From assembly GCA_027886175.1 (NCBI GenBank), contig JAJNNQ010000006.1, positions 7,626,001 through 7,690,000 of the forward strand: a DNA stretch of 64,000 nt, in the 5' to 3' direction. Origin of the DNA: Phylloscopus collybita (lineage: Eukaryota > Chordata > Aves > Passeriformes > Phylloscopidae). Each line of letters opens with the position of its first letter. Position 1 is the first letter of the stretch. The position numbers and the translations under genes are program-made. The notes below the pieces were generated by a model. That model saw only the letters and a program-made list of their open reading frames with translations. It did not search any database and was not told the origin of the DNA. Below are positions 22,760 to 35,579 of the stretch, one piece after another.

Positions 22760-25700
22760 AAATTATGAAGCCAGCAGTGATGGTGTCTGTTAGGTGGGTG
22801 TTATGCACTGTTATTCATGAATTGCCTTATTAAAACTGAACCTATTAAAAAAAAATCTGAGGAAAAGCAACCTCTATAAGGAAAATAAGGAACTGGTGGG
22901 GATTTTAGCTTGATTTAAATACATTTGGAATTATTTGGGTTTGATCTACCAAAAAGTATTAAATCCTGAAAAGTCTGCTTATCCTTTTCAAAATACATTA
23001 ATTTATTGCTAGGAAACTATTTCCTACAGGAAATTTATTTTCTTGACAGCGTAGGGAGGGAGCTGGGCACCTTTTCTTGCTGTTGTGTAATGATGTAAAG
23101 GTAGTTCTGTTGAAGAAATTTTATTCGGGATGAAGTGTAAGTAATTGTTCCTGCTTTTGAATGTTGTATTTTATGATAATGAATGGGGCTTTGTAGGAAA
23201 GGTTTCCTAGGAATTAACAATTAACAATCTTGGAGATTGTTAGTAGAGTGCAGCAGATCACATACAGATATTATTACATTATTTCCCATATCTACAGGAT
23301 GAGCATGATGACCATCTATAAAGCTGGAACACTTATCTACATGGTGCAACTAACAGTAGCTGAGAGGTTTCACTTAGAAAATTAACAGTAATGGTTCTTG
23401 GTAAATCCTATCTTACTTGTGTTTCTAAATGTATTTGTAAATACCCAGGGGGTGCTTAAAAAAGTTTTGTGAAAGATAAATTGAAGATTCTGTCACTTTT
23501 GTCATTGTTTTGACAACCTAAATCAAACATAGCTTTGAATGTTAATGGCAAACACTACCAATTCTTAAAATGATTCCATAGAGAATATAATTAAATTGGC
23601 TTTTTAAAGTTCCTTTTGGATTTTGATTATATAAGGATGGAAAAAGTTCAGAAAAGTTGAATTCAAACTCTTTTTTACTACATGTTTTTAGTCTTTACAT
23701 TCTAGTGGGGGGAACTGATATATTTGAAAAAATTATATTTTGGGGCTTTTTTAATAAATTGAGAGGAACATTTAAAAGATAGAGTGGAAAGACAAACTTT
23801 AATCACTTAAAGTTTTTGAGTAATTGGTAAGGAATTAAAATATCTGAATTAACATGACTTTTTCATCTGGTTTTACAGGTAAAAAGTAATTTTATCTTTT
23901 ACAAAAGAGAAAATGGCATGGGGAACAGAAAATTGGGCTAAACTGTCCAGAAAACATATTACATTCACTGGAATATCTGGGAAACTATTGTGTAATGCAG
24001 TTTGTGTCGCTGAAATCATTTAGCAATGCCATAGTTGCACAAAATAGGGATGCAGGGATCCTTGACCATACCAGAGTCTAGCAGGAATCTGGAGATCTGT
24101 AGAAGAAACATTTACCTCTCAGTCAACAACTTTAGGGGACCTTAACATTCAACAAAGAGAAACAAAATTTTCAGTCATTATTCTTGCAATCTGGTTTGGA
24201 TATAAGTATAATACATACATGCTGGTATCTATAGTATTTTAAGTTGGTATAAAAAGTATAATTCTCCCTATTGGCCATAAAGGAAATCTGATTCAGGTGT
24301 CTATTCTTTAGATGCAATGTGGATTGTTTGGATAATCCATGTGCTGTATCTTGCTGAGATTCGCAATCTGTCTTCCCTCTGTCTTAGATCCTGTCCCTCA
24401 AAACTGATTCCAAGGTCAGCTTTTTAAGGAACTAGGTCCCTTCACAGCATCACAAACACTCTGTGAATTATCAGCTCTGAGCTTATGAGAAGATAAAAAA
24501 ATTGCAACTAGGCTAGTAAGTGAGAGGGATATGCCAGACTCATAAATACACATACTGTGATCTTCACAGCAAGACCTAAAAATCCAGGCTTTCTTTAATT
24601 ACAAAATGAGAAAGTCTGGAGCTGTTATGCTGTGATTTTTAGGCACCAGATGTCCTGGAAATGGAAAAAGAGTTTAGAAGCAAGAAAGTTTAAAATGAAT
24701 TATGAACAGAAAGAAAGTATATACTAACACATGGTTTATTAATTCACATAGGCCTCATCATTCTGAGGTTTCAAAATACAATTTTATTTTTGGACTTACA
24801 GCTAATCACACAATCAAACAATATTGCATTCTTATTTCTTGTTAGTGCAGCTCTCTATTTAAAACATTTGAAGGTAAATGAAAAATTAGCTATTGATTTC
24901 CCTGCATTTAAGATCAGAGTGTTTGAGCTGTATTTTCACAAGAAATTTTCATATTCATTTTACATTGTAGACACTGAGGAAAAAGCAATAATCAAAATAA
25001 TCAAAGAAAAATATTCTTATATTGTCCTTTTTCCCTGGAGCCCACAGGATGCTTACGTTTGCTCTTCAGCATTACATTTTGAACTCCTGTGCCCAAAATA
25101 TACAGAAGGCACTTTTTTTCCTACTTTGGGGGGTTAGAAAATATGATGTTTCTTACTGCAGTCATATTGTTGGGCCTATAAAGAGGGCCCTCAAGTCTTG
25201 TCTGGCATGTCTGAGTCTGAGCTGCTAATTTTTAACTGTTATAGCAATTATCTGGGAAAAGTGACTATTGCCCAACTGGGCTTGGCTTAACTCTGAGATT
25301 ATCTTCTATGGTAAAGGTCTGAAAATCCTACACTATGACAAAAAAGAAAAAAGAAAAAAAACCAAACATACAAAAACACACACCAAGCTAGCCACAAAAC
25401 ACCCCCCAAACAAACAAAAAACAATTCAAAAAACATTAGCCCTTTATATTATTTTGGCAAGGTATTGTGCTGCTATAAATAACAGCTAAGTAGCGCAAAC
25501 AGACAAATTCTTGATGGAATCCAAGGAAAAAAAAAAAAAAAAAAGAAAAATAATGGGTAAGAAAACTGTGAGTGAAAGCCCCATAAAAAAAGAGCCACAA
25601 GTGGACCAAAATTGGTAAACTTCCACTATGAGTGTCATTTTCCTCCTGGCAAAAACCTAATGAAGCTGATGACTCCTCTTTACCTATTCCTGTACTTTGG

Positions 25701-26244
25701 GAGGAATGAACCTGAAGGTGCTGTGACTCAGAGGTACACCAGTAAAGAGCCTAATCTCAGGAAAAACTGGTTAATTTTAGGAAGCCCATACCTTCCCTAT
25801 GTCAATGATTTATTAATGTTACTCTCGTTGTAATTAGACCAATAATAGCTGTTTCTTGTGTTTTAATTAGACTGTTAAGACTTTAATTAGACTAGCAATA
25901 AATGAGGGAACAAATTTTCTCATAAAAAAATTAATAATAACTGTTTCAATAAATATGCAATTATCCTGTTAAAATCTCAAGAAAACCCCAGTCTTCACTT
26001 AGGACATCTGTACTTAGTATTCATTTTCATGGTTGTTGAATCATCTTGCTTGAGGAAAGATATATTGATGTTCCTTTGCTCTACAAAATTATAGAGTTGT
26101 CATTAAACATTTGGGGTATTTTTTCCTATTAAAAAGTTGGTGCTTCTCTTCTGCTAAGGAATATACTGCTGCATGAGCACTTTGGAAGAGCACAAAAGCT
26201 ACATTTAGGCTAGTAAATTAAATATGTCTAGGACTGTTGTTTGC
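22760..26244. other. AT-rich stretch, nothing recognised
   Basis: No gene or clear transposable element. Open frames of up to 115 codons, as at 24,790-25,137, have AT-driven composition and no domain. A-rich patches lie near 25,340-25,430. Confidence 0.5.
25527..25544. repeat. Poly(A) run of 18 bases
   Basis: Pure A tract with a short GAAAAA continuation. Confidence 0.95.
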
Positions 26245-27319
26245 TGTTGAGGCCAGCTGGCATAGAACAGCTTGCATTCATATTATTAAATTCTCTTACT
26301 CTCCAAACAGCATGGCCACATTCTAATTAAGAATCCTCCCTCTTCAACAGTATCTCCCAGAACACACTTGGAAGTAATTCTGAAAAGTGTTTCTTGGTGT
26401 TTGTATGGGAAGGTTTTGATGTGGGCGGGGGGGCTACAGGGGTGGTTTCTGTGAGAAGCTGCCAGAAGATTTCTCTATGTTCAACAGAGCCAATGCCAGC
26501 CAGCACCAAGATGGATCCACCACTGGCCAAGGCTGAGCCCATCAGTGACGGTGGTAGCACCTTTGGGATATCAGAGTTAAGAAGGAGGAAAAGTTACTGT
26601 GTAAAGAGTAAACAACAGCCTGAGAGAGGAGTGAGAATTCATGAGAGAAACAGCTCTCCAGGCACCTAGGCCTGTAGAGAAGGAGGAGGGGGGGGGGGGA
26701 TCCTATCCAAAAAACTGCCAGGAATGGGTAGGCGGAAAGATGGTCCAGAATATGGTCTCCAGTATATTGCTGGAGCTGAGATTCCCCTGCAGCCCATGGT
26801 GAAGCCCATAGTGAAAGACACTGTCCCCCTGCTCCTGTGGGGGTTCAAGTGCAGAGATCCACCTGCAGCCTGTGGAGGATCCAGCACTGGAGGAGGTGGA
26901 TGCCCAAGGGAGTCTGTGATCTGTGACCTTAGCGGAGAATGCTCCTGGCAGGACCTGGGGCACCATGGAGGGAGAAGGCCACGCTGGAGCAGGTTTACTG
27001 GCAAGATTTGTGACCCCATGGAGATTCATGCTGGAACAGCCTGCTCCTAAAGGTCTGCACCACATAGAAGTTTGTGAAGAACTGCAGCTTGTCGGAAAGA
27101 TTCATGTTGGAGATGCTTGTGGAGAACTGTCTCCTGTGGCAAGGATCCCACATTCCTGAAACCCAGGATGAAGTTCATGGCAAGGCAGTAATTGGTGAGT
27201 GACCTCTCCCTGTCCTTGTCTCAACCCATAAGTCTTTCACTACAACTTTTCTCCCCTATTGAGTCTAAGAGGGGGAGGTTTTAGTTTACATCTGGTGTCT
27301 AGCCAGGCTGAATCCCTCA
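26245..27319 (+). mobile_element. GC-rich avian LTR (ERVL-like), internally deleted
   Basis: A block of about 1.07 kb, much GC-richer than its flanks. Plus-strand landmarks known to me from a widespread avian LTR are 'caacagagccaatgccagcc', 'cactggccaaggctgagccc', repeated variants of 'acgctggagcag', and near the end 'gtaattggtgagtgacctct' followed by 'ctccctgtccttgtctcaac'. The end near 27,319 is CA; the start near 26,245 is TG. Compared with the form I remember, sequence between about 27,180 and the 'gtaattggtgagtg' block is missing, including the AT-rich polyadenylation region. No clean target duplication is visible. Frames of 70-120 codons on both strands here are by-products of GC content. 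Confidence 0.65.
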
Positions 27320-30300
27320 CCCTTAGTCCAGGAAAAACTGTGCCAGGGATTGTCCTTGCAATTAAATATTATAGAGAATTGGTTTCTAGTACCTGGGAAA
27401 TGGTAATACAGATTTAGCTTATACATTTGATCTACTTATATATACGTACATATTTCTTCCATTTTATACTTAAATATTTTCCCATCATAATGAATGAACA
27501 TCTCTCAGTCATGTATGTAATTAGCTGCTTTGAATGGTAGAAGAGTATATTTATACTTACTTACTTCATATTTATGTATTTCAGTGATGGACAACTAAGA
27601 CATGGGGTAAAAAATAAAGATTTACTTTTGCAAATCTAGCAAGACTACGTTGACTTACCTGTTTGAACTGGATCTAATGAACAGCTTTGGCTTATGCATG
27701 GTTTTAATTGTATCATATATATTACTTAATAATTAGAATTTCTCATGTGCTTTTGTCTCAAGAGCCTTAAATAGGGGTATTAAATCTCTTTTTCTTCTGA
27801 ATAGCTAGTAAAACCACACAGAATAACTTAAATCTTTGGAAATTCACTCCCTCATATCAACTTGACTTCACCGCTTCTGGAAATGCAAAGAATTTTACAA
27901 ATTTTGACACTGTTAGAGTTCAACAAATATGTCAAAATGTGGATAAATTGCTTCTGGATTAAAATTTGTTTGCAAAATATTGAGGTAAGAGAACCAAAAA
28001 AACCCCATTTCGTTAGAGGATGTTGTTTAAAAAAACTTGACATAAATTATTTGTCAGAATCTTCCTTGAAATGGACATACTGAGGAAATTTGATTTCAGA
28101 ATTATTTCCTTCAAATGTTGTATTTCTACAATGAATTTGAGATAACAATGAATTTATTGTTCAAATAAAAGGCATGGCAGAAATTCAAACCAAAATTAAG
28201 CACACAGCTATTAGCTTCCAGATGATAAGGGGCTATATTCCTAGACCTACATAAAACATAGCATAGCTTTTTGTAGCTGCATGGGTTTTTATTGAAAATT
28301 TATTACTTCCTGTGGCTTAGTATCAGTGTATGGATTTTTTGGTTCGTACCATACATGTATTCATATGAAGTTTGACTTATGGTGAAGCACTCAAGCATGT
28401 TATTGGCTTAAGTAAGGAATGTTGACAAGCATTAAGCTATTTTCTAAGTAGGAACTAGGAATATACACATTCTTAAAACTGAGAACTTACTCAGGTGTAT
28501 TGTATGAAGTCTTAAAAGAGGATAGAACAATTTGCTGACTCATCAGCATCACTTACTAGAGTGTTCAGAATTTTTTAAGATGCTTTATTCAGATGCTAAT
28601 TAGATTTGTCCCCGATTTGCTTGCTGGGGTGTATAGATTGAGGTTTCATTTCAGCATATTTACGCTACACTGGCTAGGAAACTAAAAACTTTGAAAACTT
28701 TAAATCTGAATAATCTTTAAATTGATTTATCATCATCCTTTTTGTATATGTATGGACTGTTCACACTGGCAAACAGTTGTCTATTTTGCCTACATTTCTC
28801 TACTTGAACAAAACAATTATTTGTCTCTGACAATTGAAATTGTAAAAAATGTTTCCTATTCACATTGCACATCTCATAGGAGAGATGCTCACTGTAAATG
28901 TATTGCGCCCAGACCTGAGGAGTCACTCTGACTCTCCCAGTATTGCTCTCTGGCATTAAACATCAGTAAAAGAAACCAGAACAATTTTCTAAAGAGACAA
29001 ACATTACTCTTTCTAAAGAGGTACAACTAATTCACACCATATTTACTCCTTTCACACGGATAAATTGCTGAGGACGAAAAGGTCTAAATTCAAATCTAGT
29101 GCAGTGCCAATTCAGTTTCTTATACATTAGTGTTTTCCTGGTCACTAGCCTATTTATCCAGGTCTCTAGTTTTCATATTGATTGATTTTCCTCTGGAGAA
29201 ATTTGGAGGCAGACAAAGTTTCTGTGTTTGTCCTTCATGTTTACAGTGTTGACAGATGCTTTACATGTTTGTATCCCTGGGTGTGGGTAAATTCACAACT
29301 GAGCTGTGTCTGAATCTGTGGGGTTTTTTTGGTTTTGGTTTTGTTGGGTTTGTTTTGTTTTGTTTTGGTTTGGTTTGGTTTTGTTTGTTTTTGTTTGTGT
29401 TTGTGTTTTTTTGTTTTTGTTTTGTTTTTGTTTTCCTGTTCCTCTTCAGAATCCCCCCTGATTCTTTGAGAGGGAAAGGAAGAAATCTTGGCCTATAAGA
29501 AATTGTCAATCTAGCAAATTCCTCTCTGAATGCCTGAAGAGTAGTACTGTAGGCAACAATGTGGAACATCTGCCCCATAACTGGGACACAGCTAGGATCT
29601 GTACTTAGGAGAGATGGCTGAGCACACAGCAGAGCAAACGCCCTATAGTGTAAACACGGCTAGTCAGTGCCTAAATATCAGAACTGGCATCAAAAACGGC
29701 AACTGTAAAACCTAACACAAGAAATAAAGGATGCAGTTGTTTCAATAGATATTTTAGTTGTTAGTGTTTGATTTGGTTTATTTTTTGGAGGGGTGAGGGG
29801 GGCACAGACAGAGGAGGGGAATGTTGTTGTTTCTGAGAGAAATATAGATAAATAAATCATTTTAGAGTCTCATGTCTGTAAAAGTGAATGAGGAGCTTTA
29901 TGATTTTTTTTTTGATTGGATGAAAGACATCCAGTGCTTCTATGCATAACAAAGTCCTTTAAGGTGCATTCAGCACAGGCAGCTACTTAGAGGGGAAAAA
30001 AAAGAAATGTGAAAAAAAAGAACCTCAATGAAAACAGTACTCTGGGCTTGGTGATTTGCTCAAGGTTTCAGAATAGTGACCTGGTAACTGACTTCAGGCA
30101 TAAGTATCCTGACCAGTCACTTACAATTGTTTTTTAAAACAACAGAAAAATTATTTGACTTCAGAAAGCACAAGAAGTTATTATACTGTTTCTCATTTTT
30201 TTATATGATGGCCTACCAGCTGGAAGAACTGTTTGGGAAGTGGATTACATCAATTCAGTTTTTGCTTTACCCTGAATTAAGCTAATCAAAATTGCCTTTT

Positions 30301-30436
30301 CTAGGAGACTGTTTCAATAGCTAAATTATTTCTTGGGATTTTTTTCCTCTTTTTTGGCACTGTGTTATAGTGCAAAAGTAGTTCAAGAATCTTTGGGTCG
30401 TGGGAGAGGGAGGGGGGATGGTACGGGGGAAAGAGA
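27320..30436. other. AT-rich stretch, no gene seen
   Basis: Nothing recognised except a T/G-rich tract at 29,319-29,434. Short frames near 28,720-28,960 overlap on opposite strands and have no domain. Confidence 0.5.
29319..29434. repeat. T/G-rich simple sequence, (GTTTT)n-like
   Basis: Irregular TTTTG and TTTGG units over about 115 bp. It yields a spurious Phe/Leu/Val-rich frame on the plus strand and a Lys/Thr/Asn-rich one on the minus strand. Confidence 0.9.
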
Positions 30437-30591
30437 GAAGGAAGGAAGGAAGGAAGGAAGGAAGGAAGGAAGGAAGGAAGGAAGGAAGGAAGGAAGGAAG
30501 GAAGGAAGGAAGGAAGGAAGGAAGGAAGGAAGGAAGGAAGGAAGGAAGGAAGGAAGGAAGGAAGGAAGGAAGGAAGGAAGGAAGGAAGGAA
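30437..30591. repeat. (AAGG)n tetranucleotide microsatellite
   Basis: About 155 bp, nearly 39 uninterrupted units, of GAAG/AAGG. All-purine on the plus strand. The lack of interruptions suggests a young, length-variable array. Frames through it read Gly-Arg-Lys-Glu or Pro-Ser-Phe-Leu repeats and are not genes. Confidence 0.98.
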
Positions 30592-31678
30592 AAGATTCTG
30601 CCAAATGTATCAGGCTGACAAAGGCATTCACCTGAAAAAATTCTATCCTATGGGTTTTGGTGAGTAATAATGACTAGCCTCTTGCTTGTTTTAAAAGGAA
30701 GAGGAGTACAGTCATTTAATCGTAATAATCAGACAAATCAGATTTATTCTCATACATCAAAGGGAAATTGCTCTCTACTCTTGAATTTACTCTTTCAAAT
30801 CATTGTAACTGCCTAGATGTTTGTTGTGTTACGCTTTGTCATACACTTTCTGGTTACCCAATATACAGTCTCAAGTAGCTTGATTAAGAGCAGACTAAAT
30901 GACAAAACAGTGCAGGATTTTGTGACAACATTAACCTAAGCAGAATGGACCATTTGGCCTCAAGCCCTCAGGGTTTATCTCTAAAAGATAAGAAAGAGCA
31001 GCTGCACACAGCCTTAAAAGGGTCAAAGTGCACTAAGTTATTTGTTAATGAAAGTGAAGAAATTTTCTTTAGCTATATTGACAGCACAGCTAGGAAAGGA
31101 AAGGAAAGACAGATTTTGACATAAAATTAGGGTTAAAATTAAAAAAAAAAAAATTAAACTGGAAATTCTTGTTAGTTTTTGCAAAACAGAAGCTGGTGGA
31201 AGAAAGGAAAAAAAAAACCAACAAACCACACCAAAACACAAAAAACCCCATAACCTGATCATAAGCAAGTACATTTCTAAGCAGAACATTTTTTAATGTA
31301 GGTAGATAAAAATGAACATGTTCGGTCTAAAAAAAATTGTTTTGCCTGAGTAGTTCCACGATAAAATATTATAACATACAATTATATCTTTTACTATTTG
31401 CCTGTATTATTATATGATAATATTTAAGAGTAATTTAAACAATGCATATGTGTTACTGCTATTTTTTTCATGATCTGGTAAAAAATAGCAATATAATGTA
31501 TTTTTCAAATGAAATATTGATTATTGCATATGGTAGGAGAGCAAGAGTGTTCAGTGATTGAAGTGTTGTACAGAAAGAAAACTAAGAAAGAATACATACC
31601 AGAGCTTTCAAATCAAACAGATCTTGACTGTAGCTAAAATAGTGGGTCTTTGGAAATTACAAGAAAAGCAGAGAAAAC

Positions 31679-31743
31679 AAAAAAAAAACAAAAAAAAACA
31701 AAAAAAAACAAAAAAACAAAAAAAAAAAAAAAAAAAAAAAAAA
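31679..31743. repeat. A-rich tract with regular C interruptions
   Basis: Runs of eight A separated by single C, then a run of about 25 A. It is followed after 60 bp of ordinary sequence by a second A tract. Confidence 0.95.
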
Positions 31744-31812
31744 CCTGGCAATCTCCTTGAGGATACTAGATAATTTATCCAAATGTGGAATATTTGAAGG
31801 GCAAAAAATTTA

Positions 31813-31824
31813 AAAACAAACAAA

Positions 31825-31859
<35 letters not shown>
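31813..31859. repeat. (AAAC)n leading into a 34-base poly(A)
   Basis: Short AAAC units (31,813-31,825), then pure A at 31,826-31,859. Confidence 0.95.
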
Positions 31860-31860
<1 letters not shown>

Positions 31861-34800
31861 ACCACCAAAAAACCTACTGTCATCCTCAAAGGTGAAAGTG
31901 TTCTCGTATAATTTGAGAGGCAATCAAATTTATGGGCCATTTATCCATGATGTCCATTCTGTTGTGAGTTCTCTATAGGACCAACTCTTCCCCTGTGGGA
32001 GAGAATAGTTTGTCATTGACTATTTCTGAACCCAGTAAGAAATGCTACACCTTAACAACTAACTTGCAGGAAATTTTTGAAAACTTTACAGGAAAAGATT
32101 GAAAGATGTCTATGAAAAGGCACATCAACCAACCCTTTAACAGAAGTACTTTACATGCAATCAAATTTCTGGTCATCTAAATGCAGCTCAGCTTTTTCCC
32201 TTCTTCTCCTTTCATCAACAAACTTAACAGCTGGGGTCTCATCCAGGACACAAAATTGACAGATAAAGGACTCAGATGCCAAGGTCTAGAATAAATTTTT
32301 TAGCAGCAACATCTGTGTCTGTTGCAAAGCCCTTGGCTGATTTCTTGGCTGGCTGCTTGGCTGCCTCTGTTCTGTCTGTGACTCCAGTGCTGGCTATGCT
32401 AATGGCTATGTAATGGCCCCTGGTGCCCTCTTGGGGAATTAAACTGCTGATAAACTTGCTGGCTTGCCTTGTCTCTGGGATCTTTTTTTAGCTTTGAGTG
32501 ACCTGCAGCTGGAGGGGTTTGTTCCTTATTTGAGAAGAAGGCCCTTGAACAAATGCTCACAAGTTCACCATATGCAAGGCCAGTTGAGGCTGCCAAAGGA
32601 ATATTTTGGAGTTTGCTGTAAAGTCACATTCTTTTTAAATATAACATCACCTTAAGCCACAAGAAATACTAAAGATGTACTAAAGAAATTTAAAAAATCC
32701 AGAGACCAGTGACTCATGGGGTGGATTCATCGTTCATTTTAGGATGCTATGAATTTCAGAACAGAGAGCTCATTGTCCTACACAACGTATGCCTAAGTTT
32801 GTCCCATGAAGAGCTGTTTCCTAAATGGCTGGTTGGCTCATCAGAGTAGGTAAACCTTTACTGGTAAAAATACACACTTATGCTTTTGTTATTAATGCAA
32901 AATGTTCTTGAACAGATCCTAAGTTACAAAGGATGTTTGCATGTATTTAAGATTAAGTATCCTGTGAACATTCTTTCATTCTCTGCCTGTATTTACTCAG
33001 ACTCTTTGGCTTCACCATGGGCTCATAATCAGTATTCAACTGAGTATTAGGCAAAGTACTAACACTCAGTTTCTGCAGACTTACTTTTCAAATTCATTCT
33101 AGAAGATGAATAATAAAGACAGGGTGACAGCCTAGGAGAAATCCTGCTGTCTTTATATAGAGAAATACAGTAACCCCTCAGGACATGATTGTTCAATTCC
33201 CTTGAGCTTCTTTATGCATTTGGGTGATATAAAATGCCTGCAAATATAGCAACCACTGCCAGCAGGGAATATTAGGGCATATGGAGCAGGTCAATGGAAT
33301 GGCTGAGAAAAGGGTGTGTGACTCAAAGCCTCAAGCTATTGGAAACAAAATGAAACAGCCGTGTTTGCAGAGTTCAAATTTTCTCCAAGATTGGACAAGC
33401 AGGATTTTGGCTTGTCTCAGAGTACAGTTTCTTCCACAGAGAAAAAAATAATAATTATAAAAAAGGACACTCAAATCTATAACTTCAATGGGATTTTTTA
33501 AAATGAGGGGGGAAAAGAAAGAAAACTGAGAAGATACATGTGAAGCAAAAAAACACAAAACAAAAAAAGATATGCATGTCCAATTCTAATATCTAATACT
33601 TAATATGCATAATGCCAGACAAAGATGAGATTGACTCAAGACTGGGGCATTTAACTCTCTAGGTGTCCTCTCACCTAGGTTAGATAAGTGAGACACAGGC
33701 TTACATTATGTGCTAAATGCAAGGCAAGACTGATGTGTTTAAGAATAAGATTCATAGATACCAATGACAAGCAACTAGCTGTTATCAGTTATAATCAGTA
33801 TTCAAATGTGTAGTGTTATGTTGGAGCTCTTTCATACAGTTAGGTTTTCAACCAGGATTAGAGAGAAATGGTGCACTGTTTAGAATGACAGTCATACTCC
33901 AGATATAATTGTATAATTGCTTGAGACAAGTAAAATTTTTCCTTTCAGGAAGAAACAGAGGAAGGAAATATATTCAATATGTTATGAAGCACTATTGACC
34001 AAGAATATCCCAAATCACCTACTTACTAAACTTCAAAATCCCTCTGATACTTCATGAAACAGACTTCCATTTATTTAAATATTGTATGGAAATTGAAAAA
34101 CTGTTAGCACATAAGACTGAAAGAAAATAATTTCACAATATTGTATATTCATTAGTTATGATTCTCTCCCAAGACCTGAGAAATCCAAATATGTGATCTG
34201 AGTCCAGCAAAGTATGTGTTTGTGTCTGTAATGAGTCTCCTAGTTACTCAGATTTTGTGCTCTCAGAGAAAACACAGCAAACACTTTAATTCTTTTTTGT
34301 GTCCCACCAGATCTATGCTGGCAATGACTACTAACTTTATATACACAGGTGACGTACTAATGCTATAGCTGAAAAAAAAAAAGAAAAATAGACAATGAGC
34401 ATTCTATTTTCTGAATATTCCTTTGTATTTTTCTGCTCACATTAATATTACCGCATGTATAGATCAAAGAAGTGGGATAAATTATCTGTTACACTATCCC
34501 TTATTTGACCTATAGTTAATCTTTAATAAATAGTATTGCCAGTAATGTCATGCATTTACAGCTGTATGGACTGGCAAGAATATATGGACTGTCCGTTCAG
34601 GAAAGATTTTCCTTAACATTGTTACAGATCAAAAGATACCTTAATGTTTCTTCTCTTTACAGCAGTTGGAAGTTTTTTACAGAAGGACAAATGGGAGGAA
34701 CATCTCCTGGCATGCTAGAAAATATACTTTAAGCAACTTTTGTGCATTCATAAATTAGTTTTACAGTTTTTAAACTTTTGATTTGCAAGTGTAGATTAGA

Positions 34801-35121
34801 TATATCGGTAAGCTTTCCTCAGCCTTGTTAATTTGCATGATTCTGTTTTTTAACACTCTATTTATATTGCTACCATTTAGGAAACAGTTGACTTTTACAA
34901 CAGTTGATGCAGTAGTTTTCTGAGGTGAGCACAGTGCTGTACCACAGCAAGGTCCTAGGGCAACAGCATAAGCTTTTGAATACCAATATAAAATAACACT
35001 GACATACTGATGATGGATATTTGTAAAATCAAGTATCAAATTAAAAAAAAAAAGGCAACAAAATAACAATATTAATAAATATATGTCTATTTCAGTAGTA
35101 AATGGGGGGGCAACTGTTATT

Positions 35122-35575
35122 ACTATTAATGACTGATTCAAAAAAAGCTTTAAGTAACTCAGCCTTTTCCTCATCCTTTGTTGCCTCTAATAAAGGATGG
35201 AGATTCTTCTTATCTCCTCTTTTGTTATTTATGCGTTTATATAAACATTTTTATTGTGTTTTATTGCAGCAGCTGATTAAGTTCTATTTATATTTTGGCT
35301 CTTACAATGTTCTCCCTGTATATCCCCACAACACCCTTGTAGTCCTCTTGAATTGTCTTCTTCTTCCAAAGGCATTGACTAATTTTTTTCTGAGTTTCAA
35401 CCAAAAATCTCCCTTCAGCCAGACCAGTCTTCTCCACCAGCTTATGTTTCAGCACGTGGGATGACCCACTTTTATGTCTTTAACATTCTCTTCTTGAAAC
35501 ATATCCATCCTTCCCGGACTCCTTTGCCTTTCAAGGATTTCCTCCGAAGAGACATTGCCAACTAGACACTCTTTC
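35122..35575 (-). repeat. CR1 LINE, internal ORF2 fragment
   Basis: The plus strand holds, in order, 'taactcagccttttcctcat', 'taataaaggatggagattct', 'agtcctcttgaattgtcttc', 'tctccaccagcttatgtttc', 'actcctttgcctttcaagga' and 'ccgaagagacattgccaact'. This is the reverse complement of the CR1 ORF2 stretch between endonuclease and reverse transcriptase. Translation of the minus strand shows scattered matches such as 'KGKGV' and 'KRMLK' but with stops and shifts. It is an internal, not 3'-anchored, piece, so it is either a remnant of a longer copy or truncated at both ends. In a complete element ORF2 provides nicking and reverse transcription; this copy cannot. Confidence 0.72.
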
Positions 35576-35579
35576 CAGC

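Larger units (their letters stand above)
30592..35121. other. Mostly AT-rich stretch, no gene seen
   Basis: Contains two A-rich tracts at 31,679-31,859 and a less AT-rich part at about 32,250-32,640 that I cannot assign (see findings). The rest has no recognisable gene or repeat. Confidence 0.5.

Noticed and set aside
24790..25137. 115-codon plus-strand frame
   Set aside because: No recognisable domain, low-complexity Ile/Lys/Phe-rich composition, no supporting context.
26394..27159. Overlapping frames of 77-120 codons on both strands
   Set aside because: They all lie in the GC-rich LTR and overlap each other in opposite directions; no domain is present.
30333..30635. Frames of 72-100 codons on both strands
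   Set aside because: Lys/Glu/Gly/Arg and Pro/Ser/Phe/Leu repeats come from the AAGG array, not from a gene.
34770..35174. 134-codon minus-strand frame
   Set aside because: It only partly overlaps the CR1 ORF2 fragment and is otherwise AT-rich sequence without a domain.
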